Counted from the stretch's first letter, positions 1-8,695 are shown. The stretch: 64,000 nucleotides of DNA from Aulosira sp. FACHB-615 (GCF_014698045.1 NZ_JACJSE010000011.1:1-64000), one strand, 5' to 3'. Made by a program: numbers and translations. Notes: generated by a model not told the origin, from the letters alone.

Positions 1-1
1 T

Positions 2-97
2 GAAATGCCTGAGCCTATTTTATTAAGTCAGATTTTTGCCAAGCTTACTTCTTTAGGACGTATTCATCCCGTTTCTACAGGTGTTGAACCCTCGTAA
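2..97 (+). CDS. C-terminal end of a hypothetical gene cut by the window edge
   Basis: One frame is open from base 2 to a TAA at 95-97 and gives about 31 residues starting EMPEPILLSQIFAKL. The real start lies outside the window. No family is recognised from this short tail. It may be the end of a real gene or a chance open frame. Confidence 0.35.
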   Translation, partial: EMPEPILLSQIFAKLTSLGRIHPVSTGVEPS

Positions 98-200
98 ATT
101 GGCTACGGTATTGTAATTAAAGTTAGGTTTTGTGTTCAGTCAAAAACCCAAAGGTTTGATGAGGAAAGCAGTCTCAATCAAATAAATTTCATCGCCAAGC

Positions 201-277
201 ATGAAAAAGCATATAAACACCCTCAGACTGATAGTCTGCCATTTAGTCTAAATTCCAGTAATTATATGCTTTTTCAT
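201..277. repeat. Perfect 16-bp inverted repeat with nested hairpin
   Basis: ATGAAAAAGCATATAA at 201-216 is exactly complementary to TTATATGCTTTTTCAT at 262-277. The 45-base spacer holds a second hairpin, CAGACT-GAT-AGTCTG, at about 225-239. It lies between the partial gene at the window start and the convergent gene ending at 324. It could be a bidirectional terminator, a small structured RNA or a TIR element; the sequence does not decide. Confidence 0.6.
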
Positions 278-323
278 TTGCATTGTTGTAAATTCCAACT
301 TACGAATCAATTAGATTCTACAG

Positions 324-788
324 CTATTTTTGCTTAATCCCAAATAGTTCTAAACCCTTGCGAGACTCTGTTAAAAAACGCTTTTCTATGGCGCGATATT
401 GAGGTGATGATACATTTTCAATGGTATTATCTAGATGCCAAGCTGCAACTAACTTTTGATTACGGAAACCATATCTGTGGAAATCTTCAGCACTGACGTG
501 AATTAATTTTCCATTTTTATATTTTAATACAGCAACATCTAGAGCGTCATTTTCACTGCCACCAGAGACTTCAACACTTTGGATATATAAAGATATTGGC
601 TTACCCTTAACTTGGCAAAGATTATATATAAGAATACCTTTTTTCCTTTTTTGGAGAGGGCAGTTTTTTGGCTCCACATCGCCTTGGAAGTGTTTCTCAG
701 TGACGAAGGATTTATTGGTTGCGAAAGATGGCAAACTTGTAGATAGTAGCAAAGATGAAATTGTCAAAAATTTCAGTAAGTTATTCAT
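324..788 (-). CDS. Small secreted hypothetical protein
   Basis: 154 residues. The N-terminus (MNNLLKFLTISSLLLSTSLP..FATN) is a clear Sec signal peptide with a likely cut after SFA, so the product is probably periplasmic or exported. Two cysteines in the mature part (NCPLQ and LCQVK) could form a disulfide. The rest is soluble and not recognised as any named family. The ATG at 788 is the natural start because the signal peptide begins there. It is transcribed divergently from the efflux operon starting at 1316, and no function can be inferred. Confidence 0.65.
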   Translation of the reverse strand: MNNLLKFLTISSLLLSTSLPSFATNKSFVTEKHFQGDVEPKNCPLQKRKKGILIYNLCQVKGKPISLYIQSVEVSGGSENDALDVAVLKYKNGKLIHVSAEDFHRYGFRNQKLVAAWHLDNTIENVSSPQYRAIEKRFLTESRKGLELFGIKQK

Positions 789-1315
789 ATTTTAATGTCT
801 AAATTTTATCCTAATTACAGAAGTATTATAGCTAAATATGCTATAGCTTTATTCAGCAATTATACTGAATAATTGATTTATTCGCTCCTAGATATTCCTG
901 GTTTTTCTAGATTTTTGAATAATATCAATCCAGAAAATATTTGCAGTAGATAGGCAATTAAAAATAAAATTATAGCTATAGCAATCCTAAATGATTTATA
1001 AACATCTTTCTCCCTTGTCTACCCTGTCATCCGGGTCTCTCTTGTTTCTGTTGTTCACATATCAAATAGAAATGCTATACCAATTTGGTATGACAATTTA
1101 ATGACTTTAGTCATAGAGCAATCAGAAATTATTAGTGACTTTAGTCATAGAAGAAAACAGTCCGTTTTAGCTGATAATAAATTGCAAACTTAAAATTTTT
1201 TGCTTATATAGTCACTATAGCGATGGTATAAGATTAAGCCATTTAAAATCCGAGCATTTAGGTGCTGGAACTTAGATAACTAGCTTGGTAGCCATTTTGG
1301 ACAACGGACACAGTT
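789..1315. other. Divergent intergenic region before the efflux operon
   Basis: No gene is seen here. It holds an AT-rich stretch, a copy of a CTTGTCTCC-rich dispersed repeat ending in TTCACATATC (about 1006-1070), and two direct copies of a near-palindrome TGACTTTAGTCA (1102-1113 and 1136-1147), which are candidate operators for the downstream operon. Confidence 0.6.
1102..1147. promoter_or_regulatory. Two direct copies of TGACTTTAGTCA, candidate operator
   Basis: The near-palindrome TGACT-TT-AGTCA occurs at 1102-1113 and again at 1136-1147, both followed by TAGA. The starts are 34 bp apart, about three helical turns, which suits cooperative binding by a dimeric repressor on one DNA face. 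It is about 170 bp upstream of the membrane-fusion gene. The regulator is unknown and no regulator gene is adjacent. Confidence 0.45.
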
Positions 1316-2866
1316 ATGAAACTTGATACATCAAACCCTGTAGATTCATCAGCTCTACCCTTAGAACAGAAACAGCGAAAAAAGTATAATTGGTTACTTT
1401 GGCTGCTATTGCTCGGTCTGTTGGGTGGAATTGGCTATGGAGTTTATTATCGAGTGGCGGTAGTGCCGCGCCAAGAAGCTAGGCAAAAAATATTGACCCA
1501 ATCGGTAGAAAGACGAAATTTAGCGATCGCAGTTTCGGCTAATGGTACAGTCAAACCAGAACGCTCTATTAATGTTAGTCCCAAAAATTCGGGTGTACTC
1601 AAAACCCTGCTAGTTAAAGAAGGAGATTCGGTCAAAAAAGGACAAATTCTCGCTTATATGGATGATTCCAACCTGCGGGGTAGTTTGGTGCAAGCCCAAG
1701 GACAGTTAGCCCAAGCCGAAGCAAATCTCCAAAAAGCCCAAGCCGGGAATCGTCCTCAAGATATCGCCCAAGCCCAAGCCCAACTCGACGAAGCCGAAGC
1801 AAATCTGCAAAAAGTCGAAGCCGGGAACCGTCCCCAAGATATCGCCCAAGCCCAAGCAAGGCTAAGAAGCGCCCAAGCCAACTTAGTCCAAGCCGAAGAT
1901 GATTTAAAGCGTAATCAACAACTATACAACTCCGGGGCTATTTCTCTGCAAACAGTTATTCAAAAACGGTCAACCCGTGATAGCGCCCAAGCCCAAGTTA
2001 ATGAAGCACAACAAGCATTAGCACTGCAACAAGCTGGTTCACGTTCAGAAGATATTCAACAAGCTAGGGCGACTGTAAAACAGCGAGAAGAAGCTTTAGC
2101 ATTACTCAAAGCCGGAAACCGCCCAGAAGATATTGAAGTCGCCCGCGCTCAAGTTATTTCCGCCCGTGGTTCACTGCAAAACATCCAAGCCCAAATCAAC
2201 GACACCATCATCCGCGCCCCCTTTGATGGTGTAGTCACACAAAAATTCTCTGATCCTGGTGCTTTTGTGACTCCCACCACTTCCGGGAGTGCTGTTTCTT
2301 CCGCTACTTCTTCATCGATTTTGGCTTTAGCTTCCGTGAATGAAGTTGTTGCTAATTTATCAGAATCGAATATTGCCAAAATTCGCCTTGGTCAACCAGT
2401 GACAATTAAAGCTGATGCTTACCCAGGAAAGTTTTTTGAAGGAAAAGTCAGTCAAATTGCGGCTCAAGCCACCGTCGAGCAGAACGTGACTAGTTTTCAG
2501 GTGAAAGCATCTCTTTCTGACCCAGAAAACCTACTCCGGTCGGGGATGAATGTCGATACAGAATTTCAAGTTGGTGAGCTAGAAAATGCTTTAGTCGTCC
2601 CCACAGCCTCAGTTGTGCGCCGAGAAAGAGCCACAGGCGTGTATGTTTTAGGCGCAAATGAGCAACCTATATTCACCCGCATTGAAACTGGCGTGACTGT
2701 GAATAATTTTACAGAGGTGAAGTCTGGATTAACAGGTGATGAAAAAGTCTTGCTGAGTTTCCCCCCTGGTTCAAGACCCCAGTCAACGCCAAGGGGAGGT
2801 GTATTTCCTGGTGTTGGTGGTGGTGGAGGTCGTTCTTCTGGTGGCGGTGGGCGTTCTGGTCAGTAA
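1316..2866 (+). CDS. HlyD/MacA-type membrane-fusion protein of an efflux system
   Basis: 516 residues. A cytoplasmic N-tail is followed by one membrane anchor (about 25-45, WLLWLLLLGLLGGIGYGVYY), then the biotinyl-lipoyl-like half (VSPKNSGVLKTLLVKEGDSVKKGQIL) and a long alpha-helical hairpin of about 200 residues. The second half (IIRAPFDGVVTQKF) leads into the beta-barrel domain and a Gly/Ser-rich tail. The hairpin contains three internal copies of an (A/V)GNRP(Q/E)DI-AQAQ unit, so it has grown by internal duplication. Permease, ATPase and TolC genes follow in order, so this is the periplasmic adaptor bridging the inner-membrane ABC pump to the outer-membrane channel. The substrate is unknown. 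Confidence 0.9.
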   Translation: MKLDTSNPVDSSALPLEQKQRKKYNWLLWLLLLGLLGGIGYGVYYRVAVVPRQEARQKILTQSVERRNLAIAVSANGTVKPERSINVSPKNSGVLKTLLVKEGDSVKKGQILAYMDDSNLRGSLVQAQGQLAQAEANLQKAQAGNRPQDIAQAQAQLDEAEANLQKVEAGNRPQDIAQAQARLRSAQANLVQAEDDLKRNQQLYNSGAISLQTVIQKRSTRDSAQAQVNEAQQALALQQAGSRSEDIQQARATVKQREEALALLKAGNRPEDIEVARAQVISARGSLQNIQAQINDTIIRAPFDGVVTQKFSDPGAFVTPTTSGSAVSSATSSSILALASVNEVVANLSESNIAKIRLGQPVTIKADAYPGKFFEGKVSQIAAQATVEQNVTSFQVKASLSDPENLLRSGMNVDTEFQVGELENALVVPTASVVRRERATGVYVLGANEQPIFTRIETGVTVNNFTEVKSGLTGDEKVLLSFPPGSRPQSTPRGGVFPGVGGGGGRSSGGGGRSGQ

Positions 2867-2895
2867 TGTTGGGAGACAAGGGGGATGAGGGGACG

Positions 2896-2980
2896 AAGGG
2901 GACAAGGGGGACAAGGGGGACAAGGGGGACAAGGGGGACAAGGGGGACAAGGGGGACAAGGGGGACAAGGGGGACAAGGG
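2896..2980. repeat. 9-bp tandem repeat (GGGGGACAA) x about 9
   Basis: The nonamer GGGGGACAA recurs at exact 9-bp spacing (GACAA at 2901, 2910, 2919 and so on to 2973), flanked by degenerate units (GGGGATGAGG, GGGAGATAA). It sits between the adaptor and permease genes. It is an expanded, inverted copy of a CTTGTC(T/C)CC repeat also seen near 1010, 4390 and 55190. The copy number should be unstable. Any frames through it are not genes. Confidence 0.9.
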
Positions 2981-3087
2981 AGATAAGGGAGATAAGGGAG
3001 AGATATATGTGAATGGTTGGTGAGCGAAGTCGAACCACTGCCTCCTGCCTTTTCCAAACTACAAATATTTACGCCATTCTATTTAAT

Positions 3088-4377
3088 ATGCTTCAGAGTT
3101 TATCTAAAATTCCCAAAATTCAAAAAAGACCTAGTAAGTCTACAGTGCCGTTGACTGAAATCATATCAATGGCTGTAGAAACGCTATGGAATAATAAATT
3201 ACGCACAGGACTGACGATGCTAGGGGTGGTTATTGGTATTGCGTCTGTAATTGCGATTACTTCTGTGGGTCAAGGGGTGCAGAAAAGTGTTGAAAACCAA
3301 ATCCAAGCACTAGGAACAAATGTATTGCAAGTTTTAGCGGGTGCAGCCAGGAGTGGAAATATCCGTCAAGGCGTTGGTTCTACCAGTACTTTAACTTGGG
3401 AAGATGCTAAAGCGATCGCTCAACAAGCCCCATCAGTCGATTTAGTTTCGGCATATCTGCAAAGAAATGCTCAAGTAGTATACGGTGGCGAAAATACTTC
3501 CACTACAATCTACGGTACAGATTTAAATTATCCCGATGCACGCAATACTCATCCCCAAGAAGGGCGATTTTTTACCCAAGAAGAACTCGATTCTAATAAG
3601 CAAGTGGCGGTGATTGGCCCGACAGTCAAAAGGACATTATTTGGCAATAGTACTCAAGTCATTGGTGAGCAAATTCGCATTCAAGGAGAGACTTATGAAA
3701 TAATTGGCATCATGGAACCGAAAGGCGCTCAAGGGCCGATGGATAGAGATGACCAAATTTTTATTCCCTTAACTAGTATGTCGGGGAGACTAGTAGGAAA
3801 TAATGCTTTAACTGGTGTTTCGGTGAGTGGAATTTTAATCAAATCTAGTAATCAAGATAAGTTAGAAGCAGCGCAATTTCAAGTGACTAATATTTTGCGC
3901 TTGCGGCATGAAATTTATCCACCGCAAGCTGATGATTTTCGGATTACGAATCAAGCTGATATTGTGAGTACATTTACTAATGTTGTTGGTTTATTTACAA
4001 TTATGGTGGTAGCGATCGCCGGAATTTCTCTCGTGGTCGGTGGTATCGGAATTGCCAATATTATGCTAGTTTCCGTAGTAGAAAGAACCAGAGAAATTGG
4101 CATTCGTAAAGCCGTCGGGGCAACTAATTCAGCGATTCTCAATCAATTTTTAGCCGAGGCGATCGTGATTTCGATTGTCGGTGGCGGTATTGGTATGGGC
4201 AGTGGTATTTTAATTGCCTTTGGTGCATCAAGTATTTTTAAATTTCCTTTTGTAATTTCTGTGGCATCAGTAGTTGTTGGTTTTGGACTTTCGTTATCTG
4301 TTGGCCTAGTTGCTGGTGTGATTCCGGCTCGTAATGCGGCGAAATTAGACCCGATTACAGCTTTAAGAAGCGACTAA
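3088..4377 (+). CDS. MacB/FtsX-family ABC transporter permease
   Basis: 429 residues from the ATG at 3088. The frame is open further upstream to 3013, but that part reads through the repeat-rich spacer and lacks a plausible N-terminus. The layout is typical MacB permease: one N-terminal membrane segment after LWNNKLRTGLTMLGVVIGIASVIAI, a periplasmic MacB_PCD domain of about 220 residues, then three membrane segments with the conserved VVERTREIGIRKAVGA loop. The ATPase is a separate gene (4518), unlike E. coli MacB where both are fused. It acts in the inner membrane with the adaptor at 1316. Confidence 0.9.
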   Translation: MLQSLSKIPKIQKRPSKSTVPLTEIISMAVETLWNNKLRTGLTMLGVVIGIASVIAITSVGQGVQKSVENQIQALGTNVLQVLAGAARSGNIRQGVGSTSTLTWEDAKAIAQQAPSVDLVSAYLQRNAQVVYGGENTSTTIYGTDLNYPDARNTHPQEGRFFTQEELDSNKQVAVIGPTVKRTLFGNSTQVIGEQIRIQGETYEIIGIMEPKGAQGPMDRDDQIFIPLTSMSGRLVGNNALTGVSVSGILIKSSNQDKLEAAQFQVTNILRLRHEIYPPQADDFRITNQADIVSTFTNVVGLFTIMVVAIAGISLVVGGIGIANIMLVSVVERTREIGIRKAVGATNSAILNQFLAEAIVISIVGGGIGMGSGILIAFGASSIFKFPFVISVASVVVGFGLSLSVGLVAGVIPARNAAKLDPITALRSD

Positions 4378-4517
4378 TTTGAGAAATAAAAGCTTTTCTC
4401 TTGTCTCCCTTGTCCTCCTTGTCTCCCTTGTCTCTTCTATTCATATATTAAATAAAAATACTCCCTAACTAATATTTTTACTCAGCACTCAGCACTCACT
4501 ACTCAGCACTAAAAATT

Positions 4518-5189
4518 ATGACCACAATGATTTGGATGGAATCTATTACAAAAACATACAAACTCGGAGAAATGAGCGTTCCGATTCTCAAAGGTATTCA
4601 CTTATCAATTGAAGAGGGTGAATATGTCGCAATTATGGGTGCGTCAGGTTCAGGTAAATCTACACTCATGAACATTTTGGGCTGTTTAGATAGACCTACT
4701 AATGGAAATTATATTTTTGAAGGCAGAAACTTAACTACTTTTGATGATGATGAATTAGCTTATATCCGCAATCAAAGGATAGGTTTTGTGTTCCAACAAT
4801 TTAATTTATTAGCAAGAGCAACAGCACTAGAAAATGTGATGTTACCGATGGTTTATGCTAACTTACCCAAACACAAACGCCGCGAAAGAGCCTTGTCAGC
4901 TTTAACAAAAGTAGGACTAGCTGAACGCATTCTCAACCGTCCCAGTCAACTGTCTGGAGGACAACAACAACGAGTTGCGATCGCGCGTGCTTTAGTTAAT
5001 CGACCAGCATTAGTTTTAGCAGATGAACCAACAGGTGCATTAGATACAGAAACTTCTTATGAAGTGATGAATTTGCTCACAGAATTAAATGAGCAAGGTA
5101 TCACTATTGTGATTGTTACCCATGAACCAGATATTGCAGCGCAAACAAAAAGAACCATCCGCGTCCAAGATGGTTTAATTGTTGGTTGA
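4518..5189 (+). CDS. MacB/LolD-type ABC transporter ATP-binding protein
   Basis: 223 residues. Walker A is GASGSGKST, the Q-loop lies in FVFQQFNLL, the signature is LSGGQQQRVAIARAL, Walker B is ALVLADEPTGALD and the switch histidine is in VTHEPD. Length and motifs fit the LolD/MacB ATPase group. It supplies the ATPase for the permease 140 bp upstream. The intervening sequence consists of CTTGTCTCC and CTCAGCA tandem-repeat tracts with no visible terminator, so co-transcription is plausible. Confidence 0.92.
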   Translation: MTTMIWMESITKTYKLGEMSVPILKGIHLSIEEGEYVAIMGASGSGKSTLMNILGCLDRPTNGNYIFEGRNLTTFDDDELAYIRNQRIGFVFQQFNLLARATALENVMLPMVYANLPKHKRRERALSALTKVGLAERILNRPSQLSGGQQQRVAIARALVNRPALVLADEPTGALDTETSYEVMNLLTELNEQGITIVIVTHEPDIAAQTKRTIRVQDGLIVG

Positions 5190-5330
5190 TTTGGGTGATT
5201 ACAAAATAATTAACCGCAGATAAACGTGGATGCACGCGGATATCATTCTCTCAGGTGATAGTCAGACAAAATTACGTAATTTAAACTTTATTAACCACTC
5301 CTATTCCCTACTCCCCACTCCCTACTCCCT

Positions 5331-6731
5331 ATGCTATCTTCAGTGCATTCTACTTGGTTTGTTGTAGCGATCGCTCTGTTAATTTCTGCTGTACCAAAGA
5401 GTGTTGATGCTCAAACTTCACCGCAAACAACACCACAAATTCCCGCAGAAAACTTAAATCCTAGTGCCAATCCTTTACAATTTCCGACTAAACCAGAAGA
5501 GGTACAGATTCAAAAAACTGTACCTTTGAGTTTGACACAGGCTTTAGAATTAGCCAGACGCAATAATCGTAATTTACAAGTCACAATTTTAGAGTTAGAA
5601 CGCAGTCGTGCAGCACTGAGAGAATCTCAAGCGAGCTTGTTTCCTAGTCTTGATATCAACGGGAATGTAACTAACAGTGGTAATGGTTTTAGTAGCAACT
5701 CTTCTCAACCAAGTACCTCTTTTAACGGTACAGCACAACTGAATTATGACCTCTACACATCCGGTAATCGTCAAGCGGTTATCAAAGAGGCCGAAGAACA
5801 GTTACGCATCGATGAGTTAGATGTGGAAAACCAATCTAGAGAAATTGAACTGAATGTCAAAACTCAATACTATAATTTGCAGCAAGCTGATGAACAAGTC
5901 AGAATTAATCAATCTGCGGTAGCAAATGCTCAAGCCAGTTTACAAGATGCTCAAGCCAGAGAAAGAGCAGGTGTAGGGACAAGATTTGATGTCCTACAAG
6001 CTCAAGTAAACTTGGCTAACGCCCAACAAGACTTGACTAATTCCCTATCAGATCAACAAATTGCCCGTCGTCAACTTGGGACATTGCTCAGTTTACCCCA
6101 GTCAGTAGATATCACAGCCGCAGATGCAGTGGCATTAGTAGGACTTTGGCAACCAACCTTAGAACAAAGTATAGTTGAAGCTTTTCAAAATCGACCCGAA
6201 TTGCGCCAACAAATAGCCCAAAGAAATATCTCCGAACAACAACGACGACAAGCAATAGCACAAGTCAGACCGCAAGTAAGTTTAGTCACAAGTTATAACT
6301 TACTCGATCGCTTTAACGATACTGCCAGCGTCACTGATGGTTATTCTATTGGTTTGCAAGCCAGTATGAATTTATTTGATGGCGGCGCAGCTAAAGCTAG
6401 GGCAGCGCAGGCTAAAACTAATATAGCGATCGCAGAAACTCAATTTGCCAATCAGCGCGACCAAATTCGCTTTAATGTTGAACAATACTACACTCAACTA
6501 CGCTCTAATTTAGATAATGTGCAGACTTCGGCTGTGGGTTTAGAACAAGCTAGAGAAGCATTGAATATTGCCCGAATTAGATATCAAGCTGGTGTTGGTA
6601 CGCAAACAGAAGTTATTGAGGCAGAAAATGACTTAACCAGAGCCGAAGGTAATCGAGTCACCGCAATTTTAAATTACAACCGAGCTTTGGCCAATCTCCA
6701 ACGCGCCGTTAGTGCTAGAGCCTCGCGCTAG
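5331..6731 (+). CDS. TolC-family outer-membrane channel
   Basis: 466 residues with a signal peptide (WFVVAIALLISAVPKSVDAQ). Two tandem outer-membrane-efflux repeats follow. The first begins PLSLTQALELARRNNRNLQVTILELERSRAALRESQASLFPSL and the second IVEAFQNRPELRQQIAQRNISEQQRRQAIAQVRPQV; helical-hairpin segments end in GVGTQTEVIEAENDLTRAE. It completes the tripartite pump of 1316-5189 as the outer-membrane exit duct. The start falls directly after a CCCTACTCCC repeat and no clear ribosome-binding site is seen. Confidence 0.9.
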   Translation: MLSSVHSTWFVVAIALLISAVPKSVDAQTSPQTTPQIPAENLNPSANPLQFPTKPEEVQIQKTVPLSLTQALELARRNNRNLQVTILELERSRAALRESQASLFPSLDINGNVTNSGNGFSSNSSQPSTSFNGTAQLNYDLYTSGNRQAVIKEAEEQLRIDELDVENQSREIELNVKTQYYNLQQADEQVRINQSAVANAQASLQDAQARERAGVGTRFDVLQAQVNLANAQQDLTNSLSDQQIARRQLGTLLSLPQSVDITAADAVALVGLWQPTLEQSIVEAFQNRPELRQQIAQRNISEQQRRQAIAQVRPQVSLVTSYNLLDRFNDTASVTDGYSIGLQASMNLFDGGAAKARAAQAKTNIAIAETQFANQRDQIRFNVEQYYTQLRSNLDNVQTSAVGLEQAREALNIARIRYQAGVGTQTEVIEAENDLTRAEGNRVTAILNYNRALANLQRAVSARASR

Positions 6732-6781
6732 GTATGTCAGTAGTTTAGCTAGATATCGATCTTCCATCTGAGCCTAAATAT

Positions 6782-6905
6782 CTAGTACAGATCGGCGTAA
6801 ATAAACCGACGGCGCTCAGTGACCATAAGGAATTGCTAAAAGGGTTGTAGGATCACTATTCTTTCTTTTTCCTTTTGACCTTTTACTTTTGCCTTGTTGT
6901 ACTAG
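6782..6905 (+). repeat. MITE-like element, family 1 (CTAGTACA ends), copy A
   Basis: Begins CTAGTACAG and ends TTGTACTAG, an imperfect terminal inverted repeat. The core GCTCAGTGACCATAAGGAA TTGCTAAAAGG and the T-rich CTTTTGCCTTGTTGTACTAG end match copies near 20.6, 28.1, 36.7 and 55.0 kb. It has no coding capacity. It lies between the tolC gene and the convergent Psb34-like gene. Confidence 0.8.
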
Positions 6906-6916
6906 ATATTGTTACC

Positions 6917-7345
6917 CTAGCTGACAGCAAATGCAGTCATCAGTGTCAGAGCAACAAACATAACAGCTACTATCCCCTGGATGATGTAGCGTTGTTGTTG
7001 TTCTGGAGAGGGATACTCTGCCAAGGACATCACAGGTTGAATAGCGTAGGTATTTATCATTCCCTCATCATCTACTGTGTAGCCATTTGCAAGCGGCACA
7101 TTCAGCAATTGATTGCCTTCTCTGTTTATATGCGCTTGAACTTCAGCCGGGATTAACTCGCTGCCATCACTACGAAGATTGGCAATTGCTTTCTTCGGTT
7201 TTTTTCCCGCTTTTAACTCCCCAGCTTGATTGAAGTGCATTTCCAATGGTTCACAGATGTACACCTCAGATTCAATAAAGAAGCTGTTAGCAGTTATACA
7301 ATTCTCTGGGTTGAGGGTCTTCCCTTCTTTATCGGTGTAGAGCAT
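6917..7345 (-). CDS. Psb34/Ssl1498-like membrane protein with N-terminal extension
   Basis: 142 residues. The last 55 or so (DDEGMINTYAIQPVMSLAEYPSPEQQQRYIIQG..TAFAVS) match the Ssl1498/Psb34 family: an INxYAI-P motif, a PSxEQQxRY motif, and one C-terminal membrane helix ending in AFAVS. Psb34 proteins are usually only about 55-60 residues and associate with photosystem II assembly intermediates. Here there is an extra soluble N-terminal region of about 85 residues, not recognised, with cysteines in ENCITA and VYICEP. The start at 7345 has a GAGG ribosome-binding site. The orange carotenoid gene lies immediately upstream on the same strand, hinting at photoprotection. Confidence 0.75.
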   Translation of the reverse strand: MLYTDKEGKTLNPENCITANSFFIESEVYICEPLEMHFNQAGELKAGKKPKKAIANLRSDGSELIPAEVQAHINREGNQLLNVPLANGYTVDDEGMINTYAIQPVMSLAEYPSPEQQQRYIIQGIVAVMFVALTLMTAFAVS

Positions 7346-7510
7346 GGGCTTTACCTCATTTTTAAGTTCTATATAAATATTATAACAAATTATTTACATA
7401 AATACAACATTTATGATATTATTTCTAGGTTTTTATTGGGTTAATAGACTTTTGTCAAAGTTCTGTCTATAAATCTGCAATTCATATTGCACCCAAGAAT
7501 AAAAACAAAG

Positions 7511-7532
7511 AAACCCTGCTATTTCAGGGGTT
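7511..7532 (-). terminator. Rho-independent terminator after the orange carotenoid gene
   Basis: On the minus strand AACCCCTGAAATAGCAGGGTT forms a stem-loop followed by a T-rich run (TCTTTGTTTTTATT), 65 bp beyond the stop at 7598. Confidence 0.75.
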
Positions 7533-7597
7533 CAGAGGATTATGCAGATGGGATATTCAGGAACTTGTCAGATGTGCCAAATTGCCCCAAGCTTGTT

Positions 7598-8557
7598 CTA
7601 TCGGATCAAGCCCAGTTCCATAAGTTCTTGAGGAGATGCCAGCACATCAATTGCCACAAAGAAAATCTTGCCTTGCGGGTTGAGCAAAAACCGCCATGCT
7701 AGATTTATGCCAATACTGTCACTAAACCAAGGCGTTTGGACTTTACCCATCACCTTAGTCTGGGTGAATTCTCCTGCTGCTGATTCCGTTACCCCTCGCT
7801 CTGGTATGAGCTTGAGTCCATAGCATTCTTCACGCATATAAGCGAGGATGTTCTTTTGACCCACAATCGGTTCCTGGAAAGGAGGTTGCAAGGCACCATC
7901 TTCAGTAAATAAAGCCACAGCCCCTTGAAAGTCAAAGGCGTTCATATTCTCCATGTAGCTGAGAACGGTTAAGTTATCGATGCCCTCAATGCTGACTTTA
8001 GCTCTGGGTGCGATGTCTTGAGGTGGAACCACAGGTTGTTTGACGTTTTGCTCGCTAACCTTTGAGTTATACCCCATATTAACGACAATATTTTGTAATA
8101 CGGTGAGTTGCTGACCGCCTTCAAGTTGACGGATGGCTTCGAGAACATCTGAGGCCTGTGGAGAAAGTTTATAACCTTCTGGAATCGGGGCAACGATTCC
8201 TAGTTTCATCCACTCGCCTAACTCATACCAGAAGCCTAACTTGATGTTTGTGCCGAAAGATGAATAGGTACGGCAGATAGGAGTATCAGTATGGTTCACT
8301 AGATCGCACATCATTTGTGTTTGCTTATCCGCAGACATCTGCTTAATTTGCGTCAGAGTTTTTTCTGCAAAGACCATATTAGCTGCTCCCATAGCAGCAG
8401 GAGTGATTGTAACTCCCATCTCGGTATAAGCAAACCAAAGCAAAGCTAACTGATCCTCAGCACTGAGTTGATTGCATGATTCAACCGTAGCCGGCACCAC
8501 ATTAGCAACTGGAGTGTCGGGAAAAATAGAGCGTGCAGACTCGATAGTAAAGGACAT
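7598..8557 (-). CDS. Orange carotenoid-binding protein paralogue with altered R155 and W101
   Basis: 319 residues, full length for OCP: helical carotenoid N-domain (1-165), linker (PVVPPQD at 176-181) and NTF2-like C-domain. Compared with my memory of the Synechocystis protein, Tyr44, Trp110, Tyr201, Glu244, Trp277, Trp288 and Arg289 are kept, so it should bind a ketocarotenoid and be photoactive. Two changes stand out. Position 155 is Gln (codon CAA at 8093-8095) instead of the Arg that pairs with Glu244 and is needed for phycobilisome docking, and position 101 is Phe instead of Trp. No FRP gene lies nearby. It may be an OCP2/OCPX-type paralogue with changed quenching or relaxation. Its own terminator follows. 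Confidence 0.93.
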   Translation of the reverse strand: MSFTIESARSIFPDTPVANVVPATVESCNQLSAEDQLALLWFAYTEMGVTITPAAMGAANMVFAEKTLTQIKQMSADKQTQMMCDLVNHTDTPICRTYSSFGTNIKLGFWYELGEWMKLGIVAPIPEGYKLSPQASDVLEAIRQLEGGQQLTVLQNIVVNMGYNSKVSEQNVKQPVVPPQDIAPRAKVSIEGIDNLTVLSYMENMNAFDFQGAVALFTEDGALQPPFQEPIVGQKNILAYMREECYGLKLIPERGVTESAAGEFTQTKVMGKVQTPWFSDSIGINLAWRFLLNPQGKIFFVAIDVLASPQELMELGLIR

Positions 8558-8639
8558 CTTTCAAAATCTCCAGAACGAAATTAGGTTAATTGATTGATCG
8601 TGTTTTACATTTCTGTAAGTATTGCCATATCTAGAAATA

Positions 8640-8668
8640 AGCGATGTCTTTATCTACAAAGCATCGCT
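8640..8668 (-). terminator. Hairpin between pentapeptide and OCP genes
   Basis: AGCGATG (8640-8646) pairs with CATCGCT (8662-8668), extended inward by CTTT/AAAG. It lies just after the stop of the gene ending at 8696. The tail is only weakly T-rich, so it is a possible terminator or transcript-stabilising hairpin. Confidence 0.45.
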
Positions 8669-8695
8669 CACCAATAGCAGATTTATTGTCAGGTG

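Noticed and set aside
2896..2980. Possible CRISPR array
   Set aside because: Units are contiguous 9-mers without spacers.
2709..3057. Minus-strand open frames rich in SPL or CPP repeats
   Set aside because: They are translations of the 9-bp tandem repeat and have no start site or motif.
1316..5189. devBCA heterocyst glycolipid exporter
   Set aside because: Gene order fits, but the permease is MacB-type with its own signatures, so only a general efflux call is made.
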